Shown here: piece after piece, positions 1-8,615 of the stretch
Numbering within the stretch: the first letter of the stretch is position 1
Layout: each line of letters starts with the position of its first letter
Source of the DNA: Burkholderia sp. 9120
GTDB taxonomy: Bacteria; Pseudomonadota; Gammaproteobacteria; Burkholderiales; Burkholderiaceae
Length of the DNA stretch: 64,000 nucleotides
Assembly (NCBI RefSeq): GCF_000745015.1
Contig: NZ_JQNA01000002.1
Location: forward strand, 124,001-188,000
Direction: 5' to 3'
Notes under the pieces: generated by a model
What the model was told of the DNA's origin: nothing
Database searches by the model: none
Seen by the model: the letters and a program-made list of their open reading frames with translations, nothing else
Program-made: the position numbers and the translations under genes

Positions 1-115
1 CGAGCGGGCAGACGTCGACGCAGACGGTGCAGCCCTTGTCCGCGATGCATTTGTTTTCATCGATCGTGACGGGCGCGCTACTGCGCTGGAAAATCTCGTG
101 GGGCGTATAGGACAT
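1..115 (-). CDS. Ferredoxin-type 4Fe-4S protein, N-terminal part (cut by window edge)
   Basis: Only the first 38 codons are present, starting at the ATG at 115. The translation opens MSYTPHEIFQ and reaches a cysteine cluster of the form C-x5-C-x2-C-x3-C-P, which is the signature of a bacterial-type 4Fe-4S ferredoxin. It lies 46 bp downstream of an AprA-like flavoprotein on the same strand. Such flavoprotein/ferredoxin pairs resemble the AprA/AprB subunits of adenylylsulfate reductase-type enzymes, so this is probably the electron-transfer subunit of a heterodimeric cytoplasmic oxidoreductase. The second cluster motif expected in a two-cluster ferredoxin would lie beyond the edge and cannot be checked. 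The substrate of the complex is unknown. Confidence 0.8.
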   Translation of the reverse strand, partial: MSYTPHEIFQRSSAPVTIDENKCIADKGCTVCVDVCPL

Positions 116-134
116 CGCGGGGCTTCCTTCCTTT

Positions 135-158
135 CGTTCTGGCGTTCTTACGTTCTTT
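135..158. repeat. Three tandem 8-bp units between ferredoxin and flavoprotein genes
   Basis: Three consecutive octamers, CGTTCTGG, CGTTCTTA and CGTTCTTT, fill most of the 46-bp gap between the two genes. They share the CGTTCT core. The tract is short and may be chance, but similar 9-bp arrays occur in three other gaps of this window. Confidence 0.45.
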
Positions 159-161
159 CTT

Positions 162-1910
162 TCAGGCAGTGGCATCGGCGAGCGGGCGGCTCTCCGCTTC
201 GGGGATGCGCAGCTTGCGGTACGAGTCGAGTTCGGTCTCGGTGAGCGCCACGACATACGGTTCGACCGCGCGCTTCTCGCTGACCATGCGGCCCGCGTCG
301 TCCTTGCGCAGATGCGTGTGGCAGAACCAGTCGGCGTCGTTGCGCTGCGGATAGTCGACCCGATGGTGATACAGCCCCCAGCGGCTCTCGGTACGAAACA
401 GCGACGCCCGCGCGGCCATTTCCGCGCAGTCGCGAATCGCGCGGACTTCGGCGGCGCGCATCAGCTCGTGCGGATGGTTGGCCTTGATCGCGGCGATGTC
501 GTCGGCGATTTCCGCGAAGCGTTGCAGGCCGATTTCCATCTTGCGCGTGACCTTGGGCGGTTGCAGATAATCGTTGACCATGCGGCGCAGCTTGTATTCC
601 ACCTGCGAAGGTGCGAGACCGTTGTCGCGTTCGAGCGGCGCATAGATGCGCGCGCGTTCGGCGTCGATCTGTTCCTGATCCAACGCAGCATGCTCGCGAC
701 CCGCTGCATACGCCGCCGCGTTCTGTCCCGCGAACCAGCCGTACGTGAAAGCGCCGAGCATGTAGTTATGCGGCACGGCGGCCATATCGCCGGCAGCGTA
801 AAGGCCCGGCACGGTCGTCTCCGCGCGCGCGTTCACATACACGCCCGAGGCGCTGTGGCCGCTGCAGAAACCAATCTCCGAGATATGCATCTCGACCATC
901 TGTTGACGGTAATCGGTGCCGCGTCCCGCATGGAAACGTCCGCGACTGGGGCGCTCGTTCGTGTGCAGGATCTGCTCGATGGTCTGAATGGTTTCTTCGG
1001 CGAGGTGATCGAGTTTCAGGAACACGGGGCCGTTGCCGCTTTGCAGTTCCTGGTAAAACTCCCACATCATCTGACCGCTCCAGTAGTCGCATTCAATGAA
1101 GCGTTCGCCCTTGCCGTTGGCCGTGAACCCACCCAGCGGGCCGGTCACGTAAGCACACGCAGGGCCGTTATAGTCCTTGATCAACGGGTTGATCTGGAAG
1201 CATTCGAGGTTCGCGAGCGCGGCGCCCGCGTGATAGGCCATCGCATAGCCGTCGCCGGCATTGGTGGGGTTTTCATAAGTGCCCATCAGATAGCCGGACG
1301 CGGGCAGGCCGAGTCGTCCGGCCGCGCCGCACGACAGGATCACCGCCTTGGCGCGCACCACGTAGAAATCCGCGGTACGGCAGTCGAAACCGAGCACGCC
1401 GCACACGTTGCCCTGCGCGTCCTTGAGCAGACGCGTGGCGACGATACGGTTCGTGATCGCCACCCGCGCGCGCTTCAATTGCCGGTACAGCACCTTCTTG
1501 ATGTCGTGGCCTTCGGGCATGGGCAGCACGTACGATCCCATGTGATGCACTTTCTTCACCGCATAGTCGCCGGTGCCGTCCTTCTCGAACTTCACGCCCC
1601 AGCGATCCAGTTCCTCGATGGTCTTGAAGCTGTGTTTCGCGTACGCATAGACCGCTTCCTGATCGACGATACCGTCGTTGGCGATCGTGATTTCGCGTGT
1701 GTATTGCTCGGGCGTCGCGTGGCCGGGAATCACCGCGTTGTTCAGGCCGTCCATGCCCATCGAAATCGCGCCGCTGCGCTTGACGTGTGCTTTTTCCAGC
1801 AGCAGCACCTTGAGGCCGGGATTCGCTTCCTTCGCCTTGACGGCGGCCATCGGGCCCGCCGTGCCGCCGCCGACGATCACGATGTCGTAGTCGAGTACAT
1901 GGGTAATCAT
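162..1910 (-). CDS. FAD-binding fumarate reductase/AprA-like oxidoreductase
   Basis: A 582-residue flavoprotein of the succinate dehydrogenase/fumarate reductase/AprA superfamily. The N-terminal dinucleotide-binding motif GGGTAGPMAA is at about residues 14-23. The FAD-binding C-terminal half carries VPGLYAAGD near residue 370, normal for this family. Start ATG at 1910 follows an AGGA ribosome site 7 bases upstream and overlaps the stop of the GntR gene by 4 bp (ATGA), so regulator and enzyme are probably cotranslated. The adjacent ferredoxin suggests an AprAB-like two-subunit enzyme. Its length is somewhat short for dissimilatory AprA, so sulfate reduction is not implied. An unassigned cytoplasmic dehydrogenase or reductase of a small organic acid or organosulfur compound is the safest statement. 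Confidence 0.8.
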   Translation of the reverse strand: MITHVLDYDIVIVGGGTAGPMAAVKAKEANPGLKVLLLEKAHVKRSGAISMGMDGLNNAVIPGHATPEQYTREITIANDGIVDQEAVYAYAKHSFKTIEELDRWGVKFEKDGTGDYAVKKVHHMGSYVLPMPEGHDIKKVLYRQLKRARVAITNRIVATRLLKDAQGNVCGVLGFDCRTADFYVVRAKAVILSCGAAGRLGLPASGYLMGTYENPTNAGDGYAMAYHAGAALANLECFQINPLIKDYNGPACAYVTGPLGGFTANGKGERFIECDYWSGQMMWEFYQELQSGNGPVFLKLDHLAEETIQTIEQILHTNERPSRGRFHAGRGTDYRQQMVEMHISEIGFCSGHSASGVYVNARAETTVPGLYAAGDMAAVPHNYMLGAFTYGWFAGQNAAAYAAGREHAALDQEQIDAERARIYAPLERDNGLAPSQVEYKLRRMVNDYLQPPKVTRKMEIGLQRFAEIADDIAAIKANHPHELMRAAEVRAIRDCAEMAARASLFRTESRWGLYHHRVDYPQRNDADWFCHTHLRKDDAGRMVSEKRAVEPYVVALTETELDSYRKLRIPEAESRPLADATA

Positions 1911-2719
1911 GGTGCTGTCCTGGTTGCGTCGGGTTTGACCGTGTGGTCGGCGCCGGCCGTCCTGTCCCGGTCGACCCGCAGCCGGTACTGGAACGCGTCG
2001 CCGCGAAAGTAGAGGTGCTCGTAGTCAATCGGCGCGCCGTCGGCGTCGTGGGTCAGACGGTCGATGCGCAACACGGGCCCACCTGGTTCAACACGTAACG
2101 CGTCGGCGATTTCGTCGTCGGCGAGCATCGCGTCGATCGCGATGTCGGCATGACCGAGCGGCATGCCGCAGTCGTTTTCGAGGATCAGGAAGATGTCGCG
2201 CGTGACCAGGTCCGCGTTCGCGAGGCGCTTGCCGAGTGCTTCCGGCAGCCACGTCAGTTCGAGCGACACCGGCTCCCGATCGAGCAAACGCACGCGATGA
2301 ATTTCGACAACCGGCGCGCCTTCGTCGAGCTTCAGCCGCGCGGCGACCTGGCGATTGGCCTCGACCACACGAAAGCTGCGCAACCGGTTGACGATCTCGT
2401 GGCCCATCGACGACATCGCTTCGGCGAAGCCTTGCAGCGAACTCACGTTCTGAAACGCCCTGGGCTTGGAAACGAAGGTGCCTTTGCCATGCAGCTTGAA
2501 CAGCAAGCCTTCTTTCTGCAGATCGCCGAGCGCCTGGCGCACGGTGATGCGGCTCACGCCGAACATCGCGCAGAGCTCGTGTTCGGACGGCATCTGGCTA
2601 TGCGGCGCGTAACTGCCGTCGAGGATGCGTGTGCGTAGCGTTTCCTTGATCTGCGCGTAGAGCGGCAGAGGCGAGGGCGAAGCAAACTGGGGGAGCGGGC
2701 TAGACAGCGAGTTCGTCAT
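1907..2719 (-). CDS. GntR-family (HutC subfamily) transcriptional regulator
   Basis: A 270-residue protein. An N-terminal winged helix (about 18-85) carries the GntR hallmarks (MPSEHELCAMFGVSRITVRQ, followed by a KGTFV turn). A UTRA ligand-binding domain follows (about 105-245), ending in the typical YEHLYFRGDAFQY segment. These define the HutC subfamily, whose members usually repress uptake or catabolic genes and release DNA on binding a pathway metabolite. It heads the leftward flavoprotein/ferredoxin operon with a 4-bp overlap, and a CTTGT-N4-ACAAG dyad just upstream of its start fits autoregulation. The effector is unknown. Confidence 0.88.
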   Translation of the reverse strand: MTNSLSSPLPQFASPSPLPLYAQIKETLRTRILDGSYAPHSQMPSEHELCAMFGVSRITVRQALGDLQKEGLLFKLHGKGTFVSKPRAFQNVSSLQGFAEAMSSMGHEIVNRLRSFRVVEANRQVAARLKLDEGAPVVEIHRVRLLDREPVSLELTWLPEALGKRLANADLVTRDIFLILENDCGMPLGHADIAIDAMLADDEIADALRVEPGGPVLRIDRLTHDADGAPIDYEHLYFRGDAFQYRLRVDRDRTAGADHTVKPDATRTAP

Positions 2720-2726
2720 GGTTCAA

Positions 2727-2740
2727 CTTGTTATGACAAG
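2727..2740. promoter_or_regulatory. Dyad CTTGT-N4-ACAAG, probable HutC-type operator
   Basis: A perfect 5-bp inverted repeat with a 4-base centre (TATG) sits 8-21 bp upstream of the GntR start codon, in the gap to the divergent zinc deacylase gene. HutC-subfamily regulators are known to bind short dyads of the TTGT-N4-ACAA kind. Binding here is inferred from spacing and symmetry only. Confidence 0.5.
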
Positions 2741-2931
2741 ATGAGTCGCAGTCTAGTGAGCGGATTGGGCGGATCAAACCAACTATTTCTGCTATCGATC
2801 TGCGCAATCGTGCAAGCGGCGCGCGCGTTCCTTTCCGATGCGCTGATGGGAATCCAAATGCGCAATGCCAGGTTCACGGATAGTCGGGATTCCGGTAACG
2901 TGTCCCACTCCCGGTCGTTCATGGAGCCCCG

Positions 2932-3924
2932 ATGACTACCTTGCACAACGAAATCGATCTGGATGCCGATGGACGTCACGTCGGCTATCTGCGCCTGCCG
3001 CATTCGGTGCACCGTTCCGCGTACGGCTGGATCCCGATTCCGATCGCCTCGGTGCGCAACGGCGAAGGCCCCGTCGTGCTGCTGATGGGCGGCAATCACG
3101 GCGATGAATACGAAGGTCAGGTTTTAGTCTCCAGCCTGATTCGCGACATCGAGCCACAGTGGGTGCGCGGCCAACTGATCTTCCTGCCGATGGCGAATTT
3201 CCCCGCCGCAGCGGCGGGTCTGAGAACCTCGCCGCTCGACGGCGGCAATCTGAACCGCAGTTTCCCCGGCGATCCGCAAGGCACGCCGACGGCAGCGATC
3301 GCCGACTACATCGAGAACACGTTGCTGACTCGCGCGCAGTATCTGATCGACCTGCATTCGGGCGGCAGTTCGCTGCTCTACGACGGCGCGAATATGCTTG
3401 CGATCGAACCGCGTGACCCCGAAGAAGAGCAACGCCTCAAAGCCTTGCTCGCCGCGTTCGGGTTGCCGCGGGCGTTTCTGCATCGGCCGAATCCGGTTCA
3501 TTCGGCCAGCGCGGCACGGCGGCAGGGCGCGCTGTCGATCCTCGCGGAACTCGGCGGTGGCGGCACCGTGCAGGCGAGACTGTTGCGCGAAGCACGGCAA
3601 GGGCTGCTGCATCTGCTCGGCTTTATCGGTCTGCTGAGCGGGCCGCTCGTACCGGACGCGCCGCCGTCGCAAACGCGTTTCTTCAGCGTGTCCGGCTCGC
3701 GCCATTATGTCTACGCCTACGATCGCGGTGTCTATGAGCCGCTCGTCGAACTCGGCGATCAGGTCGTGGCAGGGCAGCCCGCGGCACGTATTCATTTCCC
3801 CGACACGCCGTTGCGCGAACCCGTCACGACGTTTTTTGCGGGAGCCGGGCAGGTGGTCTGCAAACGCGTGCCCGCCGCGGTGGAGCGCGGCGACTGTCTG
3901 TTCCATCTCGCCGAACCGGTTTGA
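2932..3924 (+). CDS. AstE/aspartoacylase-like zinc deacylase (M14-type)
   Basis: A 330-residue member of the succinylglutamate desuccinylase/aspartoacylase family. Zinc ligands are visible in GGNHGDEYEG (His and Glu, about residues 54-60) and IDLHSGG (His, about 139-145). A substrate-binding stretch with NLNRSFPG lies between. The C-terminal beta domain (about 245-325) is also family-typical. Such enzymes hydrolyse the amide of N-acyl amino acids; N-acetyl-diaminobutyrate deacetylase (DoeB) is one relative. A GGAG site 5 bases before the ATG supports the start. The gene diverges from the GntR operon and precedes the acetyltransferase-bracketed sulfur block, where an N-deacetylase would be needed. 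That link is inference, because about 300 bp with a likely promoter separate them. Confidence 0.75.
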   Translation: MTTLHNEIDLDADGRHVGYLRLPHSVHRSAYGWIPIPIASVRNGEGPVVLLMGGNHGDEYEGQVLVSSLIRDIEPQWVRGQLIFLPMANFPAAAAGLRTSPLDGGNLNRSFPGDPQGTPTAAIADYIENTLLTRAQYLIDLHSGGSSLLYDGANMLAIEPRDPEEEQRLKALLAAFGLPRAFLHRPNPVHSASAARRQGALSILAELGGGGTVQARLLREARQGLLHLLGFIGLLSGPLVPDAPPSQTRFFSVSGSRHYVYAYDRGVYEPLVELGDQVVAGQPAARIHFPDTPLREPVTTFFAGAGQVVCKRVPAAVERGDCLFHLAEPV

Positions 3925-4229
3925 AGCCGGGCAGACATTCGTTCACCGGCGTTATCCTGGAGAAACGCGCGTTTCATTTGCAATAACCGGCATCCGAACG
4001 CGCGATTTCTGAATTCCCATCTTTCTCTAATGGCTAAATCTCGCCGCTATAGCGCGAATAACGACGCCAATAAAACTCCATTAATCATGGAATAACCATT
4101 CGCTAAATGTTTGGTTCATTCCGCATTACCGGCCTGTTATCTTGTTTCCAGTTCGACAGCATTCGAAGTCGGACAGGATAAAGATCCACCGGACAATCGA
4201 CCGGCGTCCGCGCCATCCCCGCATCTATC
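3925..4229 (+). promoter_or_regulatory. 305-bp AT-rich gap with likely promoter and imperfect dyad
   Basis: No convincing gene. Base composition becomes AT-rich from about 4020 to 4145. An imperfect dyad, GGAATAACCA (4089-4098) against TGGTTCATTCC (4112-4122), matches over ten positions with one inserted base. TTCATT (4115-4120) and TATCTT (4138-4143), 17 bp apart, give a weak sigma-70-like promoter overlapping its right arm. The arrangement suits a LysR-type activator such as the CysB/SsuR group, but no site was verified. Confidence 0.4.
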
Positions 4230-4781
4230 ATGACCTACGAGATTATCGATACCACACCGCTCGATCCCATCGCCCAACCGCTATTGGCCGCGTTGGAGAT
4301 CGAATACACGACGCGTTATCGCGAGTTCCGCAAAGACAGCGCCGCGTCGGTGAGTGAAGAGATGTTGCGTTATCCGGCCGAACTGTTCGCGCCGCCGGAG
4401 GGCGCCTTTATCGTGATCCAGCGCGACGGGCGGACGGTCGGCGGCGGTGCGTTCAAGCGCTACGACACGGACACGGCGGAACTCAAGCGGATCTGGACCC
4501 ACGAGAGCGAACGTCGCCAGGGACTCGCTCGCCGCGTCGTGGAGGAACTCGAAAAGCGCGCGTTACGCCAGGGCTATCGCCGCGTTTACCTGACCACGGG
4601 TTTCAGGCAGCCGGAAGCGGCTGGGCTCTATGCGAGCACGGGCTACGAAGCGCTGTTCGATCGCTCGATCGCGCCGGAGATTCATTTCCGGCTGCCGTTC
4701 GGCAAGGACTTGCTGGCGCCGGGCCGCCTCGAATCGCTCAGCGATCTGCGCCGCGCCGAGCCGCTCGGTCAACGGTCGTAG
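4230..4781 (+). CDS. GNAT-family N-acetyltransferase (left member of a paralogous pair)
   Basis: A 183-residue GNAT enzyme. The acetyl-CoA pyrophosphate loop is in ESERRQGLARRVVEELE (about 91-107), and the terminal A-x-x-LYAS-TGYE motif is at about 133-143. It is clearly paralogous to the 175-residue protein encoded at 13992-14519: both share RYP-x-E-x-F-A-x-PEGAF, the GGAF strand, the RRQGLARRV loop and a G-x-RQPEA segment. The pair brackets the monooxygenase/transport block. In the B. subtilis ytm operon the acetyltransferase SnaA (YtmI) acetylates S-substituted cysteines before oxidation, so an equivalent role is proposed. No strong ribosome site is visible. Confidence 0.82.
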   Translation: MTYEIIDTTPLDPIAQPLLAALEIEYTTRYREFRKDSAASVSEEMLRYPAELFAPPEGAFIVIQRDGRTVGGGAFKRYDTDTAELKRIWTHESERRQGLARRVVEELEKRALRQGYRRVYLTTGFRQPEAAGLYASTGYEALFDRSIAPEIHFRLPFGKDLLAPGRLESLSDLRRAEPLGQRS

Positions 4782-4968
4782 CGCGAGACTCCCGGCTTGC
4801 CCAAGAGCTGGAAACGGCAGTTGGAACACTAGCTGGACCGTGAGGGCAGCGATCGCTGCCTGGCGGGAATTCGCTTTCCATCGTTTTCATCACCACGTTA
4901 CTGCCTTGCGCACGGCTGCGATCAGCCGGTGTGCCGGCGCCCTTCGTCCATACAAAACGGAACAGTCG

Positions 4969-7404
4969 ATGCGCGGGACAAACAGCAAGCATCGGGCGAC
5001 TCAGCCCGTCATGGAGGTTCGCAGGACCATGCTGTCGATGGCCGTGCTGGCGGTCGCCTGCAACGGCACGGCATGGGCGCAGGGTGCGCCTGCGTCGGGC
5101 GCCGTGGCCAACAGCGTCAACACCGTGCAGCAGGACACGGTCGTCGTCACCGGCACGCGCACCGATACCAAAGCGAGCCAAAGCCTGACGCCGGTCGACG
5201 TGATCAGCGGCGCGCAATTGCGCTCCACCGGCCAGAACAATCTGCGCGACGCGCTGGTCCAGTTGTCGCCGTCGATCTCGCGCGAAACCTACGCAGGCGA
5301 CGCCGCGTTGCTCACCGACGCGCTGACGCTGCACGGCCTGAGCCCCGACCACGTGCTCGTGCTGGTGAACGGCAAGCGCCGCCACACCACGGCGAATATC
5401 GCGCTCGACGGTGGCCTCAACCAGGGCTCGACCGGCGTCGATATCGACATGATTCCGGTCGGGCTGATCGATCACATCGAAGTGCTGCGCGACGGCGCGG
5501 CGGCGCAATACGGCTCGGACGCGATCGCGGGCGTCATCAACGTCATCCTGAAGCGGAGTTCGCATGGCGGCGAGTTGCAGACCACCAACGGCCAGACCTA
5601 CGCGGGCGACGGCTTCAAAAACGGCGAAACGGCCACCATTGGCCTGAATCTCGGCGGTAACGGCTTTCTGGATCTGAGCGCGGACTACAACCGTCAGAAC
5701 CATACGGTACGCACCGGCCCCGACGACTATTTCGGCTCGTTCAAGCCGGGGCACGGCTACTACAACCCGATTGAAGGCGACCCGGCCAGCACGCGCGAAG
5801 CGGTCGGCTACAACGCCGGCTACTACGTCGGCGACGACGTCGAGTTGTACGGCTTCGGCACCTACGCGCACCGCAATGCGCAGGCGTATCAGAACTACCG
5901 TCCGCCTGGCGTGCTGCCGCAAATCTACCCGAACGGTTTCGTGCCGACCGAGACGGTCAACGAAAACGACTTCTCGGTGACTACCGGTATCAAAGGTCAG
6001 AACCTGTTCGGCTGGTCGTGGGATCTGAGTTCGACCTACGGCGGCGACCACGATGTTATCGGCATGACGAACTCGGCGAACACGGGGCTGTTCGCAAGCC
6101 AGGGCTATACCCCGACCAGTTTCCATCTGGCGACGGTCAGCAACACGCAGTTGACCAACAACCTCGATTTCTCGCGCGCGTTCCAGTTGCCGGTGCTGCC
6201 GGCGCCGGTGACCGTGTCGTGGGGCGTCGAGCAGCGCCGCGAGACGTACACGGTGGGGGCGGGCGATCCCGCTTCGTATCTGGACGGCGGCTCGCAGGCG
6301 TTGCCGGGTCTCGCGCCCGTCAGCGCGAGCGACAACTCGCGCAACGTGGTCGCCACGTATATCGATCTGTCCACACATCTCACGCCGAAATGGACCGTCG
6401 ATCTGGCCGGACGCTTCGAGCATTACAGCGACGTGGGCAACACGACCAACGGCAAGTTCTCGACGCGCTACGACTTCACGCCGGCATTCGCCGTGCGCGG
6501 CAGCGTCAGCACGGGTTTTCGCGCGCCGTCGCTGGCCGAGGAGTACTACAGCAACATCAACGAATCGCCGGCCTCGGTCGAGGGCCTGCTGGCGGCCAAC
6601 TCGGGCGCGGCCCGACTGATCGGCGCCGCGCCGCTGAAGTCGGAGAAGTCGACCAACTACAACCTCGGCTTCGTGCTGACGCCGGTCAAGGGCCTGCACC
6701 TGGCGCTCGACACGTACCAGATCGATATCCGCAACCGTATCGTCGAAGGCGGGACCGCGTCGGGCGCGGCCGCGATCGCCGCGATGCAGGCCGCGGGGTT
6801 GTCGGTGCCGAGTTCAATTCCGGCCTCGGCGGTGTCGGCGAGCTACTTCACCAACGGCGCGAACACCCGCACGCGCGGGCTCGATCTGACCGGCACCTAT
6901 CACACGGGTTTCGGCGCGTTCGGGCAGGTGGACTGGGACCTCGGCGTGAACATCAACACGACGTCGGTCACGCATATCGCAACCGGTGCGAATGGCGGGC
7001 CCGAACTCAACGCGCAGCAGATCGCGTGGCTGAGCACGTCGACGCCGAAGAACAAGATCATCGTCGGCGGTACGTGGCATCTCGACAAGTGGGGCGTCAG
7101 CCTGCACGAGACCCGTTTCGGCTCGACGTCGAGCGAGGAAACCTACATTGTCGGGCCGAATGCATTTTCGACGACACAGTTCCTTCACTTCGAGAATGCG
7201 GCGCGCTATATCACCGACGTCGAAGTCCGCTACGACGTGACGAAGAAATTCCAGATCGCGTTGGGCGCGAACAATCTGTTCGATGTGTATCCGACCAGGC
7301 TGCCTTACGTCGCGCAACTCGAAGGCGCGCAATACGATTCGTTCGCGTCGACGACCGGCGTGAACGGCGGGTTCTATTACGCGCGCGCCCGCTACCTGTT
7401 CTGA
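4969..7404 (+). CDS. TonB-dependent outer-membrane receptor
   Basis: An 811-residue receptor. A signal peptide (hydrophobic LSMAVLAVAC, ending TAWAQG) precedes a plug domain starting with VVVTGTRTD and containing the plug hallmark ALTLHGLSPDHVLVLVNGKR and the segment VLRDGAAAQYGSDAIAGVIN. A 22-strand-type barrel follows, ending YYARARYLF with the usual terminal Phe. The coding frame stays open upstream to 4630, but ATG 4969 (or 5011, MEVRRTM) places the signal sequence correctly. TonB receptors import scarce, bulky or dilute solutes. Lying between an acetyltransferase and monooxygenases, it probably imports the organosulfur substrate or a sulfur-related ligand rather than iron; iron cannot be excluded from sequence alone. 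Confidence 0.9.
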   Translation: MRGTNSKHRATQPVMEVRRTMLSMAVLAVACNGTAWAQGAPASGAVANSVNTVQQDTVVVTGTRTDTKASQSLTPVDVISGAQLRSTGQNNLRDALVQLSPSISRETYAGDAALLTDALTLHGLSPDHVLVLVNGKRRHTTANIALDGGLNQGSTGVDIDMIPVGLIDHIEVLRDGAAAQYGSDAIAGVINVILKRSSHGGELQTTNGQTYAGDGFKNGETATIGLNLGGNGFLDLSADYNRQNHTVRTGPDDYFGSFKPGHGYYNPIEGDPASTREAVGYNAGYYVGDDVELYGFGTYAHRNAQAYQNYRPPGVLPQIYPNGFVPTETVNENDFSVTTGIKGQNLFGWSWDLSSTYGGDHDVIGMTNSANTGLFASQGYTPTSFHLATVSNTQLTNNLDFSRAFQLPVLPAPVTVSWGVEQRRETYTVGAGDPASYLDGGSQALPGLAPVSASDNSRNVVATYIDLSTHLTPKWTVDLAGRFEHYSDVGNTTNGKFSTRYDFTPAFAVRGSVSTGFRAPSLAEEYYSNINESPASVEGLLAANSGAARLIGAAPLKSEKSTNYNLGFVLTPVKGLHLALDTYQIDIRNRIVEGGTASGAAAIAAMQAAGLSVPSSIPASAVSASYFTNGANTRTRGLDLTGTYHTGFGAFGQVDWDLGVNINTTSVTHIATGANGGPELNAQQIAWLSTSTPKNKIIVGGTWHLDKWGVSLHETRFGSTSSEETYIVGPNAFSTTQFLHFENAARYITDVEVRYDVTKKFQIALGANNLFDVYPTRLPYVAQLEGAQYDSFASTTGVNGGFYYARARYLF

Positions 7405-7478
7405 CGATTTGCTGATATGCAAAGAAAAATTTGCTCGAACGGAATCGGGCGCGGATGACCATAATGGATCAACGGTTT

Positions 7479-7505
7479 CGTTCGCCGCGTTCGGCTCGTT
7501 CGGCG
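7479..7505. repeat. Three tandem 9-bp units upstream of the first monooxygenase gene
   Basis: CGTTCGCCG, CGTTCGGCT and CGTTCGGCG are directly consecutive, followed by a degenerate continuation to about 7516. They lie in the 166-bp gap between the TonB receptor and the monooxygenase. The frame is also open here, but the ribosome site and family alignment place the real start downstream at 7571. Confidence 0.6.
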
Positions 7506-7570
7506 CTTCGTTTGGCTTATTCCCCACAACTTATCCCCATGTACCTGGCGGTACACCAGGAGGGCTCACT

Positions 7571-8572
7571 GTGTCCTATTCACTTTCGATTCTCGACAAG
7601 AGTCCCATCGCCGACGGTAAAACGGCCCACGACGCGCTGCGTTTCACGGTGCGTCTCGCGCAGCGCGCGGAGGCGTTGGGCTACAAGCGTTACTGGATCG
7701 CCGAGCATCACGGCGCGCCTGGTCTCGCGAGTTCCGCGCCGGAAATCGTCGTCTCGCATCTGCTCGCGCATACATCGCGCATTCGCGTCGGCTCGGGCGG
7801 CGTGATGCTTCAGCATTACAGCCCGTTCAAGGTGGCCGAATCGTTTCGCGTACTCGCTGCGCTGGCGCCGGGGCGTGTCGATCTCGGCGTCGGCAAGGCG
7901 CCGGGTGGACTGCCGCTGACCACGCGCGCGCTGCAGTGGTTTCACGACAAGGCGAAGAAGCCCGACTTCGCGCATCAGCTCGCCGAACTCGACGCGTTCC
8001 TGAAGTGGGGCGTGGCCGAAGATCATCCGCTGGCCGGCGCGGTGGCGCTGCCCACACCGCCTGAGCCGCCGCAGCGCGTGTTGCTGGGCGGCAGTCCCGA
8101 GAGCGCGGCGCTCGCCGCGCAGCACGACTGGCAGTACTGCTACGCCGGCCATTTCAATGGCGACGAGGCCAACATCGAGCGTTCGTTCGACGCCTACCGC
8201 AGCGCGACGGGCCGCACGCCGTTGCTCGCGGTGTATGCGTTCGCGGCGGAGTCGAAGGCCGAGGCACAGCGTCAGGTCGGCGCACTGCGGGTGTTCAAGG
8301 TGCGCCTCGCCGGTGGACAGACCGTGAACCTGCCGAGCCCGGAAGCGGCGGCGGAATTCGCGCGGCAAATCGGCGTGACCGACTTCCGGCTCAACGAACT
8401 GCGGCCGCATGTGATCACCGGCACGCCCGATGAAGTCCGCGGCGAACTCGACGCGTTGCACGAACGCTTCGGGATCGAGGAATTCGTGATCGACACCCCG
8501 GTGACGGATTACGCGTTGCGGCTCGCATCGGTTGAAGCACTCGCCGCAACGCGGCAACCCGCCAGCGTTTAA
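7571..8572 (+). CDS. LLM flavin-dependent oxidoreductase, MsnO8 type
   Basis: A 333-residue bacterial luciferase-like monooxygenase. The start is the GTG at 7571, because AGGAGG lies 8 bases upstream and [11 protein letters not shown] is the usual N-terminus of the MsnO8 group. Visible features include YWIAEHHG (about 44-51), [14 protein letters not shown] (about 75-88) and [12 protein letters not shown] (about 103-114). FMNH2-dependent members oxidise carbon-sulfur or related bonds; YtmO (CmoO) in the B. subtilis S-substituted cysteine operon is of this type and similar size. It is the first of three LLM enzymes in the block and needs reduced flavin from a reductase, none of which is encoded nearby. 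Confidence 0.85.
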   Translation: MSYSLSILDKSPIADGKTAHDALRFTVRLAQRAEALGYKRYWIAEHHGAPGLASSAPEIVVSHLLAHTSRIRVGSGGVMLQHYSPFKVAESFRVLAALAPGRVDLGVGKAPGGLPLTTRALQWFHDKAKKPDFAHQLAELDAFLKWGVAEDHPLAGAVALPTPPEPPQRVLLGGSPESAALAAQHDWQYCYAGHFNGDEANIERSFDAYRSATGRTPLLAVYAFAAESKAEAQRQVGALRVFKVRLAGGQTVNLPSPEAAAEFARQIGVTDFRLNELRPHVITGTPDEVRGELDALHERFGIEEFVIDTPVTDYALRLASVEALAATRQPASV

Positions 8573-8615
8573 TCGCATCCCGCTTCTCCCCATTCCCCCT
8601 TTGACGGACCCGACC

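Noticed and set aside
162..1910. Adenylylsulfate reductase (dissimilatory sulfate metabolism) for the flavoprotein
   Set aside because: Only the AprA-like fold is supported. No sulfate-reduction genes are nearby and the protein is shorter than dissimilatory AprA, so an unassigned reductase is safer.
312..2012. A 566-codon rightward open frame over the flavoprotein and GntR genes
   Set aside because: It is antisense to two genes with clear family motifs. Its translation is rich in Arg, His and Ala without motifs, as expected for the shadow of a high-GC gene.
4738..6699. A 653-codon leftward open frame inside the TonB receptor
   Set aside because: The opposite strand has an unmistakable receptor with signal peptide and plug motifs. 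The antisense translation has no recognisable domain.
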